The notes under the pieces were generated by a model. That model ran no database searches. It saw only the letters and a list, made by a program, of their open reading frames with translations, and was not told the DNA's origin. Below are positions 1 through 5,891 of a DNA stretch of 8,614 nucleotides, piece by piece; the stretch's first letter is position 1, and every line of letters starts with the position of its first letter. Location of the stretch: NCBI GenBank assembly GCA_030636465.1, contig DAOVWW010000048.1, positions 1 to 8,614 on the forward strand. The letters are read 5' to 3'. The translations under genes and the position numbers were made by a program. This stretch comes from Gammaproteobacteria bacterium. GTDB lineage: Bacteria > Pseudomonadota > Gammaproteobacteria > BMS3Bbin11.

Positions 1-559
1 AAAGAATATTCTTGCATTTGACAACATTCAAACAACACCTATCATCTACGCAGCTACCGGCTGTGGTGATAGCCTGGGTAAATATCACGATTATCAGGAA
101 GATAAAGGATTTTCCAGTCGCATTAATGAAATTTGCCAGTTCATCGATGACAACTGGCCAGAGAACATTCATCTAAACTGTCAGAAACAAAAAGTCTTAA
201 TGCATACACCCTGCAGCATGGATAGCAATTCAGGTAATCGTTCAGCTGCAGATAGAATGCTGAGTCGTTTTAAAAACTTGAGTTTACTCGCCTCTACCAG
301 TGATTACTCATGCTGTGGTGCCTCAGGAACAAAAATGCTTATCGATTTTAATACTTCTAATACCTTACGTGATCCAGTTCTGAATCATATCAAAAAGGAA
401 TTGCCTGATATGGTACTAAGCAGCAATATTGGTTGCGCCTTACATCTTGCGGAGGGGTTACGTCAGGCGCAACTTGATGTCCCTGTAAAACACCCTGTAA
501 GCCTGCTAGCTGATATCTTTAGAGATAATGAACAGGGCAGCCAGCATAGAAGTAAGTAA
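1..559 (+). CDS. GlcF-like (Fe-S)-binding oxidoreductase subunit, C-terminal part (5' end outside window)
   Basis: The reading frame is open from base 2 to the TAA at 557-559, giving about 185 residues with no start in the window. The visible part is a cysteine-rich CCG domain of the glycolate oxidase iron-sulfur subunit / heterodisulfide reductase type. It shows ATGCGDSLG near the left edge, then HTPCS, then the CCGASGT signature, then SNIGCALHLAEGL and a closing HPVSLLA. In GlcF-type proteins this domain follows a two-[4Fe-4S] ferredoxin domain and works with an FAD-linked subunit to oxidise a 2-hydroxy acid, passing electrons to the quinone pool at the membrane. The ferredoxin half and any flavin subunit would lie to the left and are not seen. 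The order of the motifs and the SNIGC segment fit GlcF better than the YdiJ/Dld-type fusion proteins, but the substrate cannot be told. Family call strong; specific GlcF identity is inference. Confidence 0.8.
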   Translation, partial: KNILAFDNIQTTPIIYAATGCGDSLGKYHDYQEDKGFSSRINEICQFIDDNWPENIHLNCQKQKVLMHTPCSMDSNSGNRSAADRMLSRFKNLSLLASTSDYSCCGASGTKMLIDFNTSNTLRDPVLNHIKKELPDMVLSSNIGCALHLAEGLRQAQLDVPVKHPVSLLADIFRDNEQGSQHRSK

Positions 560-588
560 GCCCTCATAAAACCTTCTTGCTAATGCTA

Positions 589-594
589 TATAAT
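589..594 (+). promoter_or_regulatory. Possible -10 element of a coq7 promoter
   Basis: A perfect TATAAT hexamer lies at 589-594 in the 66-base gap between the GlcF-like gene and coq7. It would start transcription near 601, about 25 bases before the coq7 ATG. I find no convincing -35 hexamer at 16-18 bases, so coq7 could equally be read through from the upstream gene. Confidence 0.3.
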
Positions 595-625
595 TATCAC
601 AGATACAACAATTCAGGGGATCAGG

Positions 626-1270
626 ATGCTGACACGTAATATAAACCCAATAGATAAGCTGGTACTTCAGGCCGATGCTGCCTTGCGTACGATATTTGGC
701 AAACCCACTGTTAGTGGCAGGCCTTATCCGGCTACAGGCTGTACTGAAGCCGAACTCAGCCTGGCAGAGAAAAAACATGCAGGTAGATTAATGCGGGTCA
801 ATCATTCAGGCGAAGTCTCTGCCCAGGGCCTCTATCAGGGGCAGGCACTTACCGCACGCCTTCCTGAAGTAAGAGCAAAGATGGAGCAGGCAGCGATTGA
901 AGAAAATGACCATCTTGCCTGGTGCGAACAGCGAATAAATGAACTAGGTACACACAAAAGCCTGCTTAATCCCGTCTGGTATACCGGATCATTTCTTATT
1001 GGCGCCACGGCAGGAATACTGGGCGACAAATGGAGCCTTGGTTTCGTCGCTGAGACTGAACACCAGGTCGTACGTCACCTGGATGAACATTTAAGATCTA
1101 TCGCTGAAGATGATGAGTGTAGCAGAGCAGTTCTACAACAGATGAAAACAGATGAGGCGAAACATGCTACCACTGCACTACAATATGGTGGCGCCCAGCT
1201 GGCTGGGCCAGTAAAAAAGCTCATGGCCTTGATGTCAAAAGTCATGACGCGTACAGCATATCGAATATAG
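626..1270 (+). CDS. coq7: Coq7-family 2-polyprenyl-3-methyl-6-methoxy-1,4-benzoquinone monooxygenase
   Basis: This 214-residue protein is a di-iron hydroxylase of ubiquinone biosynthesis. It adds the penultimate hydroxyl group to the quinone ring, just before the last O-methylation, and acts at the inner face of the cytoplasmic membrane. The di-iron ligands are all visible: E63 in NHSGEVSAQGLYQGQ, the ExxH pair E93/H96 in EENDHLAW, E145 in ETEHQVV, and the second ExxH pair E177/H180 in DEAKHA. A hydrophobic segment around 120-142 (GSFLIGATAGILGDKWSLGF) fits membrane association. The N-terminal extension (residues 1-50) and total length match the bacterial form used where UbiF is absent. The ATG at 626 is preceded by AGGGGA at 615-620, a good ribosome binding site. 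The gene converges with the small minus-strand gene, with only 17 bases between the stops. Identity is very secure. Confidence 0.96.
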   Translation: MLTRNINPIDKLVLQADAALRTIFGKPTVSGRPYPATGCTEAELSLAEKKHAGRLMRVNHSGEVSAQGLYQGQALTARLPEVRAKMEQAAIEENDHLAWCEQRINELGTHKSLLNPVWYTGSFLIGATAGILGDKWSLGFVAETEHQVVRHLDEHLRSIAEDDECSRAVLQQMKTDEAKHATTALQYGGAQLAGPVKKLMALMSKVMTRTAYRI

Positions 1271-1287
1271 AAGACCTTCAGGCTGAA

Positions 1288-1644
1288 TTAACCCTGATCC
1301 TTATCATCGATGTAAGTTTTATAACTCTGGCTGAAAAATATTTCCATCTCATCAATCACCGTCTCACTGCCTTCACCGCGCATTAAATTCCTCATCATGA
1401 ATGATGAGGTCTTTTCAAATATTTCTTTTGATTCCAGCATCGGATAGGTTTTAGATAATCGACGCACAGCCTTGACCACCGATTCTTCTGCTGGCCGTGA
1501 AATGTCTACAGGTTGCTGCAGGACCAATTCATCCTCAACCGCGTAACGCTGTGTTAAAAATTCAGCATAGTCCAGCAACGTCTGCTGTTGTACTTCAGGC
1601 AATTGGCGAAGACTTTTTAATAAGCTTTTTTCTACATCAGACAT
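1288..1644 (-). CDS. Small protein of unknown function (118 aa) with a DUF2281-like N-terminus
   Basis: I do not recognise a named family with certainty. The N-terminal 36 residues (LLKSLRQLPEVQQQTLLDYAEFL) form an amphipathic helical pattern like the start of DUF2281-type proteins, in which an LP-x-x-Q-Q-x-x-L-L-D motif precedes a helix. A polar linker (about 37-52) follows, then a second, probably helical, part (about 55-118) with a Met-rich segment FMMRNLMRG and an acidic, aromatic tail. No signal peptide or membrane segment is seen. Acidic and basic residues are spread throughout, as in a soluble cytoplasmic protein. It is transcribed in the same direction as the LysR gene, starting 49 bases after that gene's stop, so the two may share a transcript. 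The ATG at 1644 has only a weak upstream purine match (GTGA). Coding status is supported by neat packing between neighbours and protein-like composition; function unknown. Confidence 0.75.
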   Translation of the reverse strand: MSDVEKSLLKSLRQLPEVQQQTLLDYAEFLTQRYAVEDELVLQQPVDISRPAEESVVKAVRRLSKTYPMLESKEIFEKTSSFMMRNLMRGEGSETVIDEMEIFFSQSYKTYIDDKDQG

Positions 1645-1693
1645 GCTATTTCACTATAAACACACGATGGGTTCAGGAAATATATGTATAAGC

Positions 1694-2599
1694 CTAATCT
1701 GTTTTCTCAACATTACAACGTTCGTTGGCAAAATTTAAAAATTCCTGCATCGCACGAATTCTAAACTTTTGTCGCTGGTGCACCAACGAGAATGGACGAT
1801 GTAAGGGCGGGTCGATTTTTACTGCCTTAAGGGTGTTCAGCTTTAATTCCTTTACCAGTGTTGTCTCTGAAACGACTGATATCCCTAATCCGGACTCGAC
1901 TGCATTTTTTATTGCTTCCGGACTGCCAAACTCCATACTTAAATTCATGTCATTCATCGTCATGTCATTTTCTTCGAGGTAGTCACACAAAACACTGCGC
2001 GTTCCAGAGCCCTCCTCACGAGAAACAAATGGATATTTTTTTAACTCACTGACATGTATTGTTTCTTTGTCGGCAAGTGGATGATCAGGTGAAACAATAA
2101 CGACCAGGTTGTCCTGCCAGCAAGCCTCAACAGACAAACTTTTATTCCCCACAGGGGATTCGACTATACCAACATCAATGTCATTATTTTCAATCATGTG
2201 AACAATGCCCAGAGAATTCGACACTCTAAGCCGCAGTTTCACATCAGGAAAGAGCACCTGGAATTCACCAAGTAATCGGGGCAACATGTATTCGGCAACG
2301 GTAGTACTCGCCCCTATTACCAGCACACCAATAATTTCGCCGGTCAATGTGCGGATATCATTATCCATTTCACGATACAAACCCAGTATCTGCTCTGAAT
2401 AGACAAACACTTTTTCGCCGACATCCGTCAGACTGATACGGTTATGTGTTCGATCGAATAAACGTGTATTGAAATATTCCTCAAGCTGGCGCACCTGAAA
2501 TGTTACTGCAGGCTGTGTCATATGTAGAGAATCCGCTGCTTTGGTAAAGCTAAGTAATCGTGCAACGGTGTGAAAAACTTGTAGACGTCTGTCCGCCAT
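1694..2599 (-). CDS. LysR-family transcriptional regulator (CysL/CbbR-like branch)
   Basis: This 301-residue protein has the complete LysR layout. The N-terminal winged helix-turn-helix spans about residues 1-60, with FTKAADSLHMTQPAVTFQVRQLEE followed by the FDR and SLTDVGE wing motifs. A linker helix (about 62-88) precedes a periplasmic-binding-protein-like effector domain (about 90-295). The segment IGASTTVAEYMLPRLLGEF at the start of the effector domain and EEGSGTR in the middle are typical of the branch containing CysL, CbbR and related regulators of assimilatory metabolism. That points to a small anionic or metabolic effector, but the target genes cannot be told. The ATG at 2599 is preceded, on the minus strand, by AAGG with a 7-base gap. 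It lies 100 bases downstream of the pilT-like gene on the same strand and is not next to the efflux operon, so there is no positional reason to call it that operon's regulator. Confidence 0.92.
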   Translation of the reverse strand: MADRRLQVFHTVARLLSFTKAADSLHMTQPAVTFQVRQLEEYFNTRLFDRTHNRISLTDVGEKVFVYSEQILGLYREMDNDIRTLTGEIIGVLVIGASTTVAEYMLPRLLGEFQVLFPDVKLRLRVSNSLGIVHMIENNDIDVGIVESPVGNKSLSVEACWQDNLVVIVSPDHPLADKETIHVSELKKYPFVSREEGSGTRSVLCDYLEENDMTMNDMNLSMEFGSPEAIKNAVESGLGISVVSETTLVKELKLNTLKAVKIDPPLHRPFSLVHQRQKFRIRAMQEFLNFANERCNVEKTD

Positions 2600-2632
2600 C
2601 TTAATGCCTTGCGTGTTTTATAGAATGAATAG

Positions 2633-2661
2633 AGTCTAGGCTACCATCACATATAAGGCAA
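2633..2661 (-). promoter_or_regulatory. Possible sigma-70 promoter for the LysR gene
   Basis: Reading the minus strand, TTGCCT (2661-2656) and TAGACT (2638-2633) stand 17 bases apart, each matching four of six consensus positions. The predicted start near 2626 leaves a 5' leader of about 26 bases before the LysR ATG. The match is modest, and read-through from the pilT-like gene is an alternative. Confidence 0.25.
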
Positions 2662-2699
2662 TGGCAGGTAACTTCTGGATTAACCCAGGGAAGCCGTTA

Positions 2700-3818
2700 T
2701 TAAAAACCTTCCAGCTTGAGCTTTAGATCAGTCGGGCTACTGGCATACTGTAAAGCGACCTCTTCAGTGATTTTCCCCGTTCGATACAGCTCTAGTAGAC
2801 TACGATCAAATGGAATCATACCTTCAGCGGCAGTACCTTTTTTAATAACTTCACCAATCTCTGCGACACGTAGAGGATCGAGTATATATTCTCGTACCAG
2901 TGCGGAGACCGTCAACACCTCGGCTGCCAGAGCACGGCCCTTGCCATCAGCCCTGGGTAGCAAACGCTGACTCACTATGCCTTTCAAATTACCGGCAAGC
3001 TTAGAGCGAATAGTTGGCTGTGCATTGGGCTGAAATGAAGACACAATACGATTGATCGTTTCTGCTGCATCAGGTGAATGCAATGTTGAAAATACCAGAT
3101 GCCCGGTTTCAGCCGCTGTCAGAGCAATATCGATAGTTTCCGGATCACGCATTTCGCCCAGCAGAATGACATCGGGATCTTCACGTAAGGCAGCACGCAT
3201 CGCATCTGGGAAGGAATTTGTATCAACCCCCACCTCACGCTGTGAAATAATTGATTTATTATCAGTGAACAGATATTCCACCGGATCTTCAATGGTTAAT
3301 ATATGCTTCGCATAAGTAGAGTTAATTTCACCAATCAAAGAGGCCAGGCTGGTAGATTTGCCCGAACCGGTTGCACCAGTCATCAATACCAGGCCACGCT
3401 CTTCATGCACAAAACGACGCACTGTTTCCGGCAGGCCTAGTCCCTCCGGGCTAGGTACATCCGTGTTAATTACGCGTAAGGCCATTGATATGCTGCCTCG
3501 CTGATAGTACGCATTGGCACGCACTCGGCCAATGCCTTTCAATCCAAATGAAAAATCAGCCTGCCGTTTTAATTCAAAATCTTCTTTGTTGTGTTCCGGT
3601 ATGATTTTATCAGTAAGATCTTTCATGAAGGCAGGCGATGTAGGCGGGAAACGTTCCATTGATTTAAGAATGCCATCAATACGCACTACCGGGTGCGTAC
3701 GTGTACGTAAATGGATATCTGAGGCTTCTTTTCCAACAGCAAACTTAAGCAATGTTGCAAGATACTGAATGGAGTCGATATCACCCTGTTTAGCCGCTGA
3801 TTTATTACTACTGCTCAT
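2700..3818 (-). CDS. PilT/PilU-family type IV pilus motor ATPase
   Basis: This 372-residue protein belongs to the GspE/PilT secretion ATPases. These form cytoplasmic hexamers at the base of the type IV pilus and drive pilin retraction in twitching motility. Residues 15-120 form the N-terminal PAS-like domain, with the SDIHLR and RVRANAYYQRGS segments. The ATPase core has a Walker A motif GATGSGKST (148-156), an Asp box LTIEDPVEY (174-182), a Walker B region DPDVILLGE (214-222) and a His box ETGHLVFSTLHS (237-248). Length is within the PilT/PilU range. The REDPDVILLGEMRD and LTAAETGHLVF stretches read as PilT rather than PilU. However, the C-terminal AIRNLIRE signature of PilT is replaced around residues 305-313 by SALVREYIL, and the protein ends in a PilT-like FDRSLLELYRTGKIT helix. 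No yggS, proC or second pilT/pilU copy is adjacent, so it appears to be an orphan paralogue. ATG at 3818, preceded by AAGGA at a long 11-base gap. Confidence 0.92.
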   Translation of the reverse strand: MSSSNKSAAKQGDIDSIQYLATLLKFAVGKEASDIHLRTRTHPVVRIDGILKSMERFPPTSPAFMKDLTDKIIPEHNKEDFELKRQADFSFGLKGIGRVRANAYYQRGSISMALRVINTDVPSPEGLGLPETVRRFVHEERGLVLMTGATGSGKSTSLASLIGEINSTYAKHILTIEDPVEYLFTDNKSIISQREVGVDTNSFPDAMRAALREDPDVILLGEMRDPETIDIALTAAETGHLVFSTLHSPDAAETINRIVSSFQPNAQPTIRSKLAGNLKGIVSQRLLPRADGKGRALAAEVLTVSALVREYILDPLRVAEIGEVIKKGTAAEGMIPFDRSLLELYRTGKITEEVALQYASSPTDLKLKLEGF

Positions 3819-3845
3819 AATTCGTTACGTCCTTCGCCCAGGCTG

Positions 3846-3863
3846 GCGTGAATATCATTTATT
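3846..3863 (+). repeat. 18-bp direct repeat, copy 1 (near the pilT-like start)
   Basis: The stretch GCGTGAATATCATTTATT matches the one at 4028-4045 at 16 of 18 positions, in the same orientation. This copy lies 28 bases upstream of the pilT-like ATG. It may be a regulator-binding site shared by the two divergent genes; that role is inferred from position and conservation only. Confidence 0.5.
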
Positions 3864-3921
3864 AGTTTTGTAACAATAGCATAGCAACTATAGACAAAAA
3901 TGAACAACCAGCTGCGTAGCC

Positions 3922-3933
3922 CTAATTAATTAG
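3922..3933. repeat. Perfect 12-bp palindrome CTAATTAATTAG
   Basis: This self-complementary 12-mer sits near the middle of the divergent intergenic region. The symmetry stops at its ends. It could be an operator for a dimeric regulator, but an AT-rich palindrome of this size can also arise by chance. Confidence 0.4.
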
Positions 3934-3943
3934 CTGTTATACG

Positions 3944-3992
3944 CCAATCACCTGAATACTCCATGCCTTAAAGAAACTCAGTTGGTTTTTTT
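3944..3992 (+). terminator. Terminator-like hairpin followed by T7
   Basis: CCAA (3944-3947) and CTGA (3952-3955) can pair with TCAGTTGG (3978-3985), leaving a 4-base bulge and a 22-base loop. Seven T residues follow directly at 3986-3992. The T-run is what a Rho-independent terminator needs, but the stem is imperfect and the loop large. No plus-strand gene ends here, so it could only serve a short untranslated transcript or an attenuated leader. Confidence 0.25.
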
Positions 3993-4017
3993 ATTGCATC
4001 CAGTTCCTGATGTGACT

Positions 4018-4045
4018 ATATCACTTAGCATGAATATCACTTATT
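4018..4045 (+). repeat. Direct repeat cluster overlapping the efflux operon promoter
   Basis: ATATCACTTA occurs twice, at 4018-4027 and 4034-4043, with a 16-base period. The second copy is embedded in the 18-bp repeat (4028-4045) whose other copy is at 3846-3863. The cluster covers the proposed -35 hexamer and most of the promoter spacer. A protein bound here would be expected to repress or otherwise control the efflux operon; this is inference from position. Confidence 0.5.
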
Positions 4046-4053
4046 GCTAATAT
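4025..4053 (+). promoter_or_regulatory. Sigma-70-type promoter with extended -10 for the efflux operon
   Basis: The -35 candidate TTAGCA (4025-4030) matches four of six consensus positions. Exactly 17 bases separate it from TAATAT (4048-4053), which is preceded by TG one base upstream (4045-4046), forming an extended -10. Transcription would start near 4060, leaving about 80 bases of leader before the ATG at 4141. This is the best promoter match in the window, and the only one I find ahead of the three-gene operon. Confidence 0.5.
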
Positions 4054-4140
4054 AGGTGCCAGTAGACATAGTCATTGAAAGAGCTCAGCATCACCAGCTC
4101 ATTGACAATTCGAGTTAAAAACACAACAGAGTACCTGGTC

Positions 4141-5490
4141 ATGTATAAAAGTTATTTTTTTCGGGTTTCCATTTTTGCTTCCCTTGCACTCCTTAGCTTC
4201 AGTGCTTCATCAGCTGAAGTAATCAGTCAGGATCAGGCGCTTGCTTATGCACTTGAGCATAGCCCTGTTTTACATGGCACCGCATCTGGTGTGCGAGCTC
4301 GTAGCGAACAGATTAAATCTGCTGAGGCCGCCAAACAGCCCGTCATCGATCTTGATTACGGCATGGTTTACTCGGACAACCCGCTCGTCTCTCTAGGCAG
4401 TAAACTGAACAACCGTTCCATTACCGCCGAGGACTTTGCCCCTGAAACAGTAAATGACCCCGGTTTTTCTGATAACTACTTTGGCAACCTTAGACTGAAA
4501 CTCCCTCTCTATACGGGCGGAAAGATTACCGCTGACATTGATGAAGCCAATGCAAGACACGCGTCTTCTTTAGCTCAACACAAGAGAACTAAATCCACAG
4601 TTATTTACCAGCTGAATCGTGCCTACCTTCTTGCACAGGCTGCCCATGAGGCAATCAAAATAGCGCGCAGCAGCACAGCGTCCGCGAAGAAACATGTCAA
4701 CACAACCCAGAATTTGCTAGCAGAGAACAGAACTGTTGCATCAGATAACCTGTCAGCAAAGGTCTATCACAGATCGGTCAAAGGAGTAATTTCACAAGCT
4801 GAGACACAGTATGAACAGGCACTCAATGCATTGAAGCAGGTGATGGGCAGGAACCTCTCTGCAGACATCAGCATCGTGCCCTGGACCACTGCCAGCAAAC
4901 AGGCGGAACTGCCAGAAATCAACATTGCAGAAACTCAGGCCCTGAACAACAGGCATGACCTCAAGGCCTCAGATGAGAACATCAGTGCAGCTGATGCCCG
5001 CACACGTGTTGCCAGCAGTGCCTCCCGGATTCAGCTTGGGCTAGAGGCCAGCAGCAGTCTCTATGCAGATGACCCTCTGGTGGATGAATTGTCCTGGGGG
5101 GTCCTGGCCGTAGCAAAGATCAACCTTTTTTCTGGTGGTGCAAATAAAAGTAGAGTCAATGCGGCGCGGGAAGAAAGCAACCAACTAAAGGCAGAAAAAA
5201 TGGCCAAAGAACTCGAAATACGCAGGCAGGTACGCAATGCCTATGCGTCTATCGATGAAGGGAAAACCCGCATGAAGCTGGCCAGCGCTAACCTGTCCGA
5301 CGCACAAAAGGCCGTCAGGCTGATTAATGAGCGTTACGGAGAAGGCAGAACCATTCTAATTGACTTGTTGCAATCAGAGCAGGCATTGATGAAAAGCCGA
5401 TCTGAATCACTAAATTCCCGCCTGTTGCTTGAAGCCAGTAAACTCGACCTGCATCTTGCCATGGATGATTTCTCGGAGCTGCAAAAATGA
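4141..5490 (+). CDS. TolC-family outer-membrane efflux channel
   Basis: This protein of 449 residues (from the ATG at 4141) is the outer-membrane duct of a tripartite efflux system. Residues 1-25 are a signal peptide: basic start, hydrophobic core IFASLALLSF, and cleavage site SASSA before E26. The mature part shows the two tandem OEP repeats of the family. Each has a strand-turn signature, PLYTGG (about 122-127) and INLFSGG (about 327-333), followed by a long heptad-patterned helix typical of the periplasmic tunnel. The region DNPLVSLGSKLNN through EDFAPETVNDPG resembles the first outer-membrane strand and loop of such channels. An upstream in-frame TTG (4075) would add 22 polar residues before the signal peptide, so I prefer the ATG although its ribosome site (AGAG, 4128-4131) is weak. 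The stop overlaps the next start by four bases, so the genes are probably translationally coupled. Substrate unknown. Confidence 0.93.
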   Translation: MYKSYFFRVSIFASLALLSFSASSAEVISQDQALAYALEHSPVLHGTASGVRARSEQIKSAEAAKQPVIDLDYGMVYSDNPLVSLGSKLNNRSITAEDFAPETVNDPGFSDNYFGNLRLKLPLYTGGKITADIDEANARHASSLAQHKRTKSTVIYQLNRAYLLAQAAHEAIKIARSSTASAKKHVNTTQNLLAENRTVASDNLSAKVYHRSVKGVISQAETQYEQALNALKQVMGRNLSADISIVPWTTASKQAELPEINIAETQALNNRHDLKASDENISAADARTRVASSASRIQLGLEASSSLYADDPLVDELSWGVLAVAKINLFSGGANKSRVNAAREESNQLKAEKMAKELEIRRQVRNAYASIDEGKTRMKLASANLSDAQKAVRLINERYGEGRTILIDLLQSEQALMKSRSESLNSRLLLEASKLDLHLAMDDFSELQK

Positions 5491-5891
5491 AAAGTATAAA
5501 AAGACTGAAGCCTGTTCTTCGCCATTTATTGCTCACAGGCAGTGTTCTCTTTCTCGCTGCTTGCCATGCACCACAACCAGAAGCCAGCCCAGATCTGGAC
5601 CTGCCGCCTGTACAACGGTCAATCAAGGCGACTGAGATCTTGCCAGATGGTTCAGTGCAAATAAACAGCAATCAACTCGTTAAGCATATAGGTACAGACG
5701 GGGTATTTATCCTTTCTGCTGATAAACGCGCACGTTTTCGTATGGTAAAAGCAGGCAAGAGACAAGGCGAAAGCATCACCATCAGCAGCGGTCTAACGGG
5801 TAAGGAACAGATCCTGGATGGACCCTATGATTCAATTTTTGACGGTAGCCCCGTTCAAGTTGTTGAAAATCAGGTGAGGACAAAACAGTGA
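5487..5891 (+). CDS. Small lipoprotein resembling only the membrane-proximal domain of an RND periplasmic adaptor
   Basis: The 134-residue product starts with a basic n-region, a hydrophobic stretch and a lipobox LAAC, with C26 as the lipid-carrying residue. Residues 31-45 are a Pro/Asp-rich linker. From about 57 to 127 the sequence follows the C-terminal part of RND adaptor proteins (membrane fusion proteins). VQINSNQLV matches the strand leading out of the barrel, and DGVFILSADKRARFRMVKAGKRQGESITISSGL...EQIL...DGSPVQVV matches the membrane-proximal domain. Usual adaptors are about 350-400 residues; the lipoyl domain, helical hairpin and beta-barrel are missing here. The gene abuts its neighbours by 4-base overlaps (ATGA before, GTGA after) and has a good ribosome site GGAG (5475-5478), so no adaptor remnant is hidden in untranslated DNA. 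It would sit at the periplasmic face of a membrane, plausibly the inner one beside the pump. Coding is secure; the domain match is by eye, and function is inferred. Confidence 0.85.
   Translation: MKSIKRLKPVLRHLLLTGSVLFLAACHAPQPEASPDLDLPPVQRSIKATEILPDGSVQINSNQLVKHIGTDGVFILSADKRARFRMVKAGKRQGESITISSGLTGKEQILDGPYDSIFDGSPVQVVENQVRTKQ

Larger units (their letters stand above)
3889..3992 (+). ncRNA. Tentative small RNA transcription unit (promoter-like box to hairpin plus T-run)
   Basis: A promoter-like pair, TTGTAA (3868-3873) and TATAGA (3889-3894) with a short 15-base spacer, could start a plus-strand transcript near 3901. That transcript would end at the hairpin and T7 run finishing at 3992, giving about 90 bases with no ORF. 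Internal pairings such as CAGCT (3909-3913) with AGCTG (3932-3936) are possible. All parts are weak on their own, and I recognise no known RNA family. Confidence 0.18.
3819..4140. other. Divergent intergenic region between the pilT-like gene and the efflux operon
   Basis: These 322 bases separate two divergent genes and contain no ORF I can support. They are AT-rich compared with the flanking genes. Specific elements, each listed separately, are an 18-bp direct repeat near both ends with an extra core copy, a 12-bp palindrome, a promoter on the right, and a hairpin plus T-run in the middle. I see no clear promoter for the pilT-like gene on the minus strand. Confidence 0.8.

Noticed and set aside
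1277..1287. Inverted repeat TTCAG-G-CTGAA between coq7 and the convergent small gene as a shared terminator
   Set aside because: The one-base centre leaves only about three pairs when folded, and no T-run follows on either strand.
1725..2052. Plus-strand ORFs opposite the LysR gene, and similar ones opposite the pilT-like gene (2716-2970, 3052-3315, 3514-3768)
   Set aside because: Antisense to conserved protein domains, with no ribosome site or recognisable product.
2675..2688. Small inverted repeat CTGGATTAACCCAG after the pilT-like stop as a terminator
   Set aside because: The stem is short and no T-run follows on the minus strand, so read-through into the LysR gene remains possible.
4011..4024. 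CRP-like half sites TGTGA and TCAC
   Set aside because: The spacer is five bases rather than the six of a CRP site and the right half is incomplete; the direct repeats explain this stretch better.
4075..4140. TTG start at 4075 for the outer-membrane channel
   Set aside because: It would place 22 mostly polar residues before a textbook signal peptide and has no ribosome site; the ATG at 4141 begins the signal peptide cleanly.
5324..5671. Minus-strand and alternative-frame ORFs across the channel/lipoprotein junction (also 5334-5525 minus and 5429-5635 plus)
   Set aside because: They overlap two well-supported genes, have atypical composition and show no family features.
5487..5891. A full-length adaptor broken by a frameshift
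   Set aside because: The genes on either side abut with 4-base overlaps, so there is no leftover DNA that could encode the missing hairpin, lipoyl and barrel domains.
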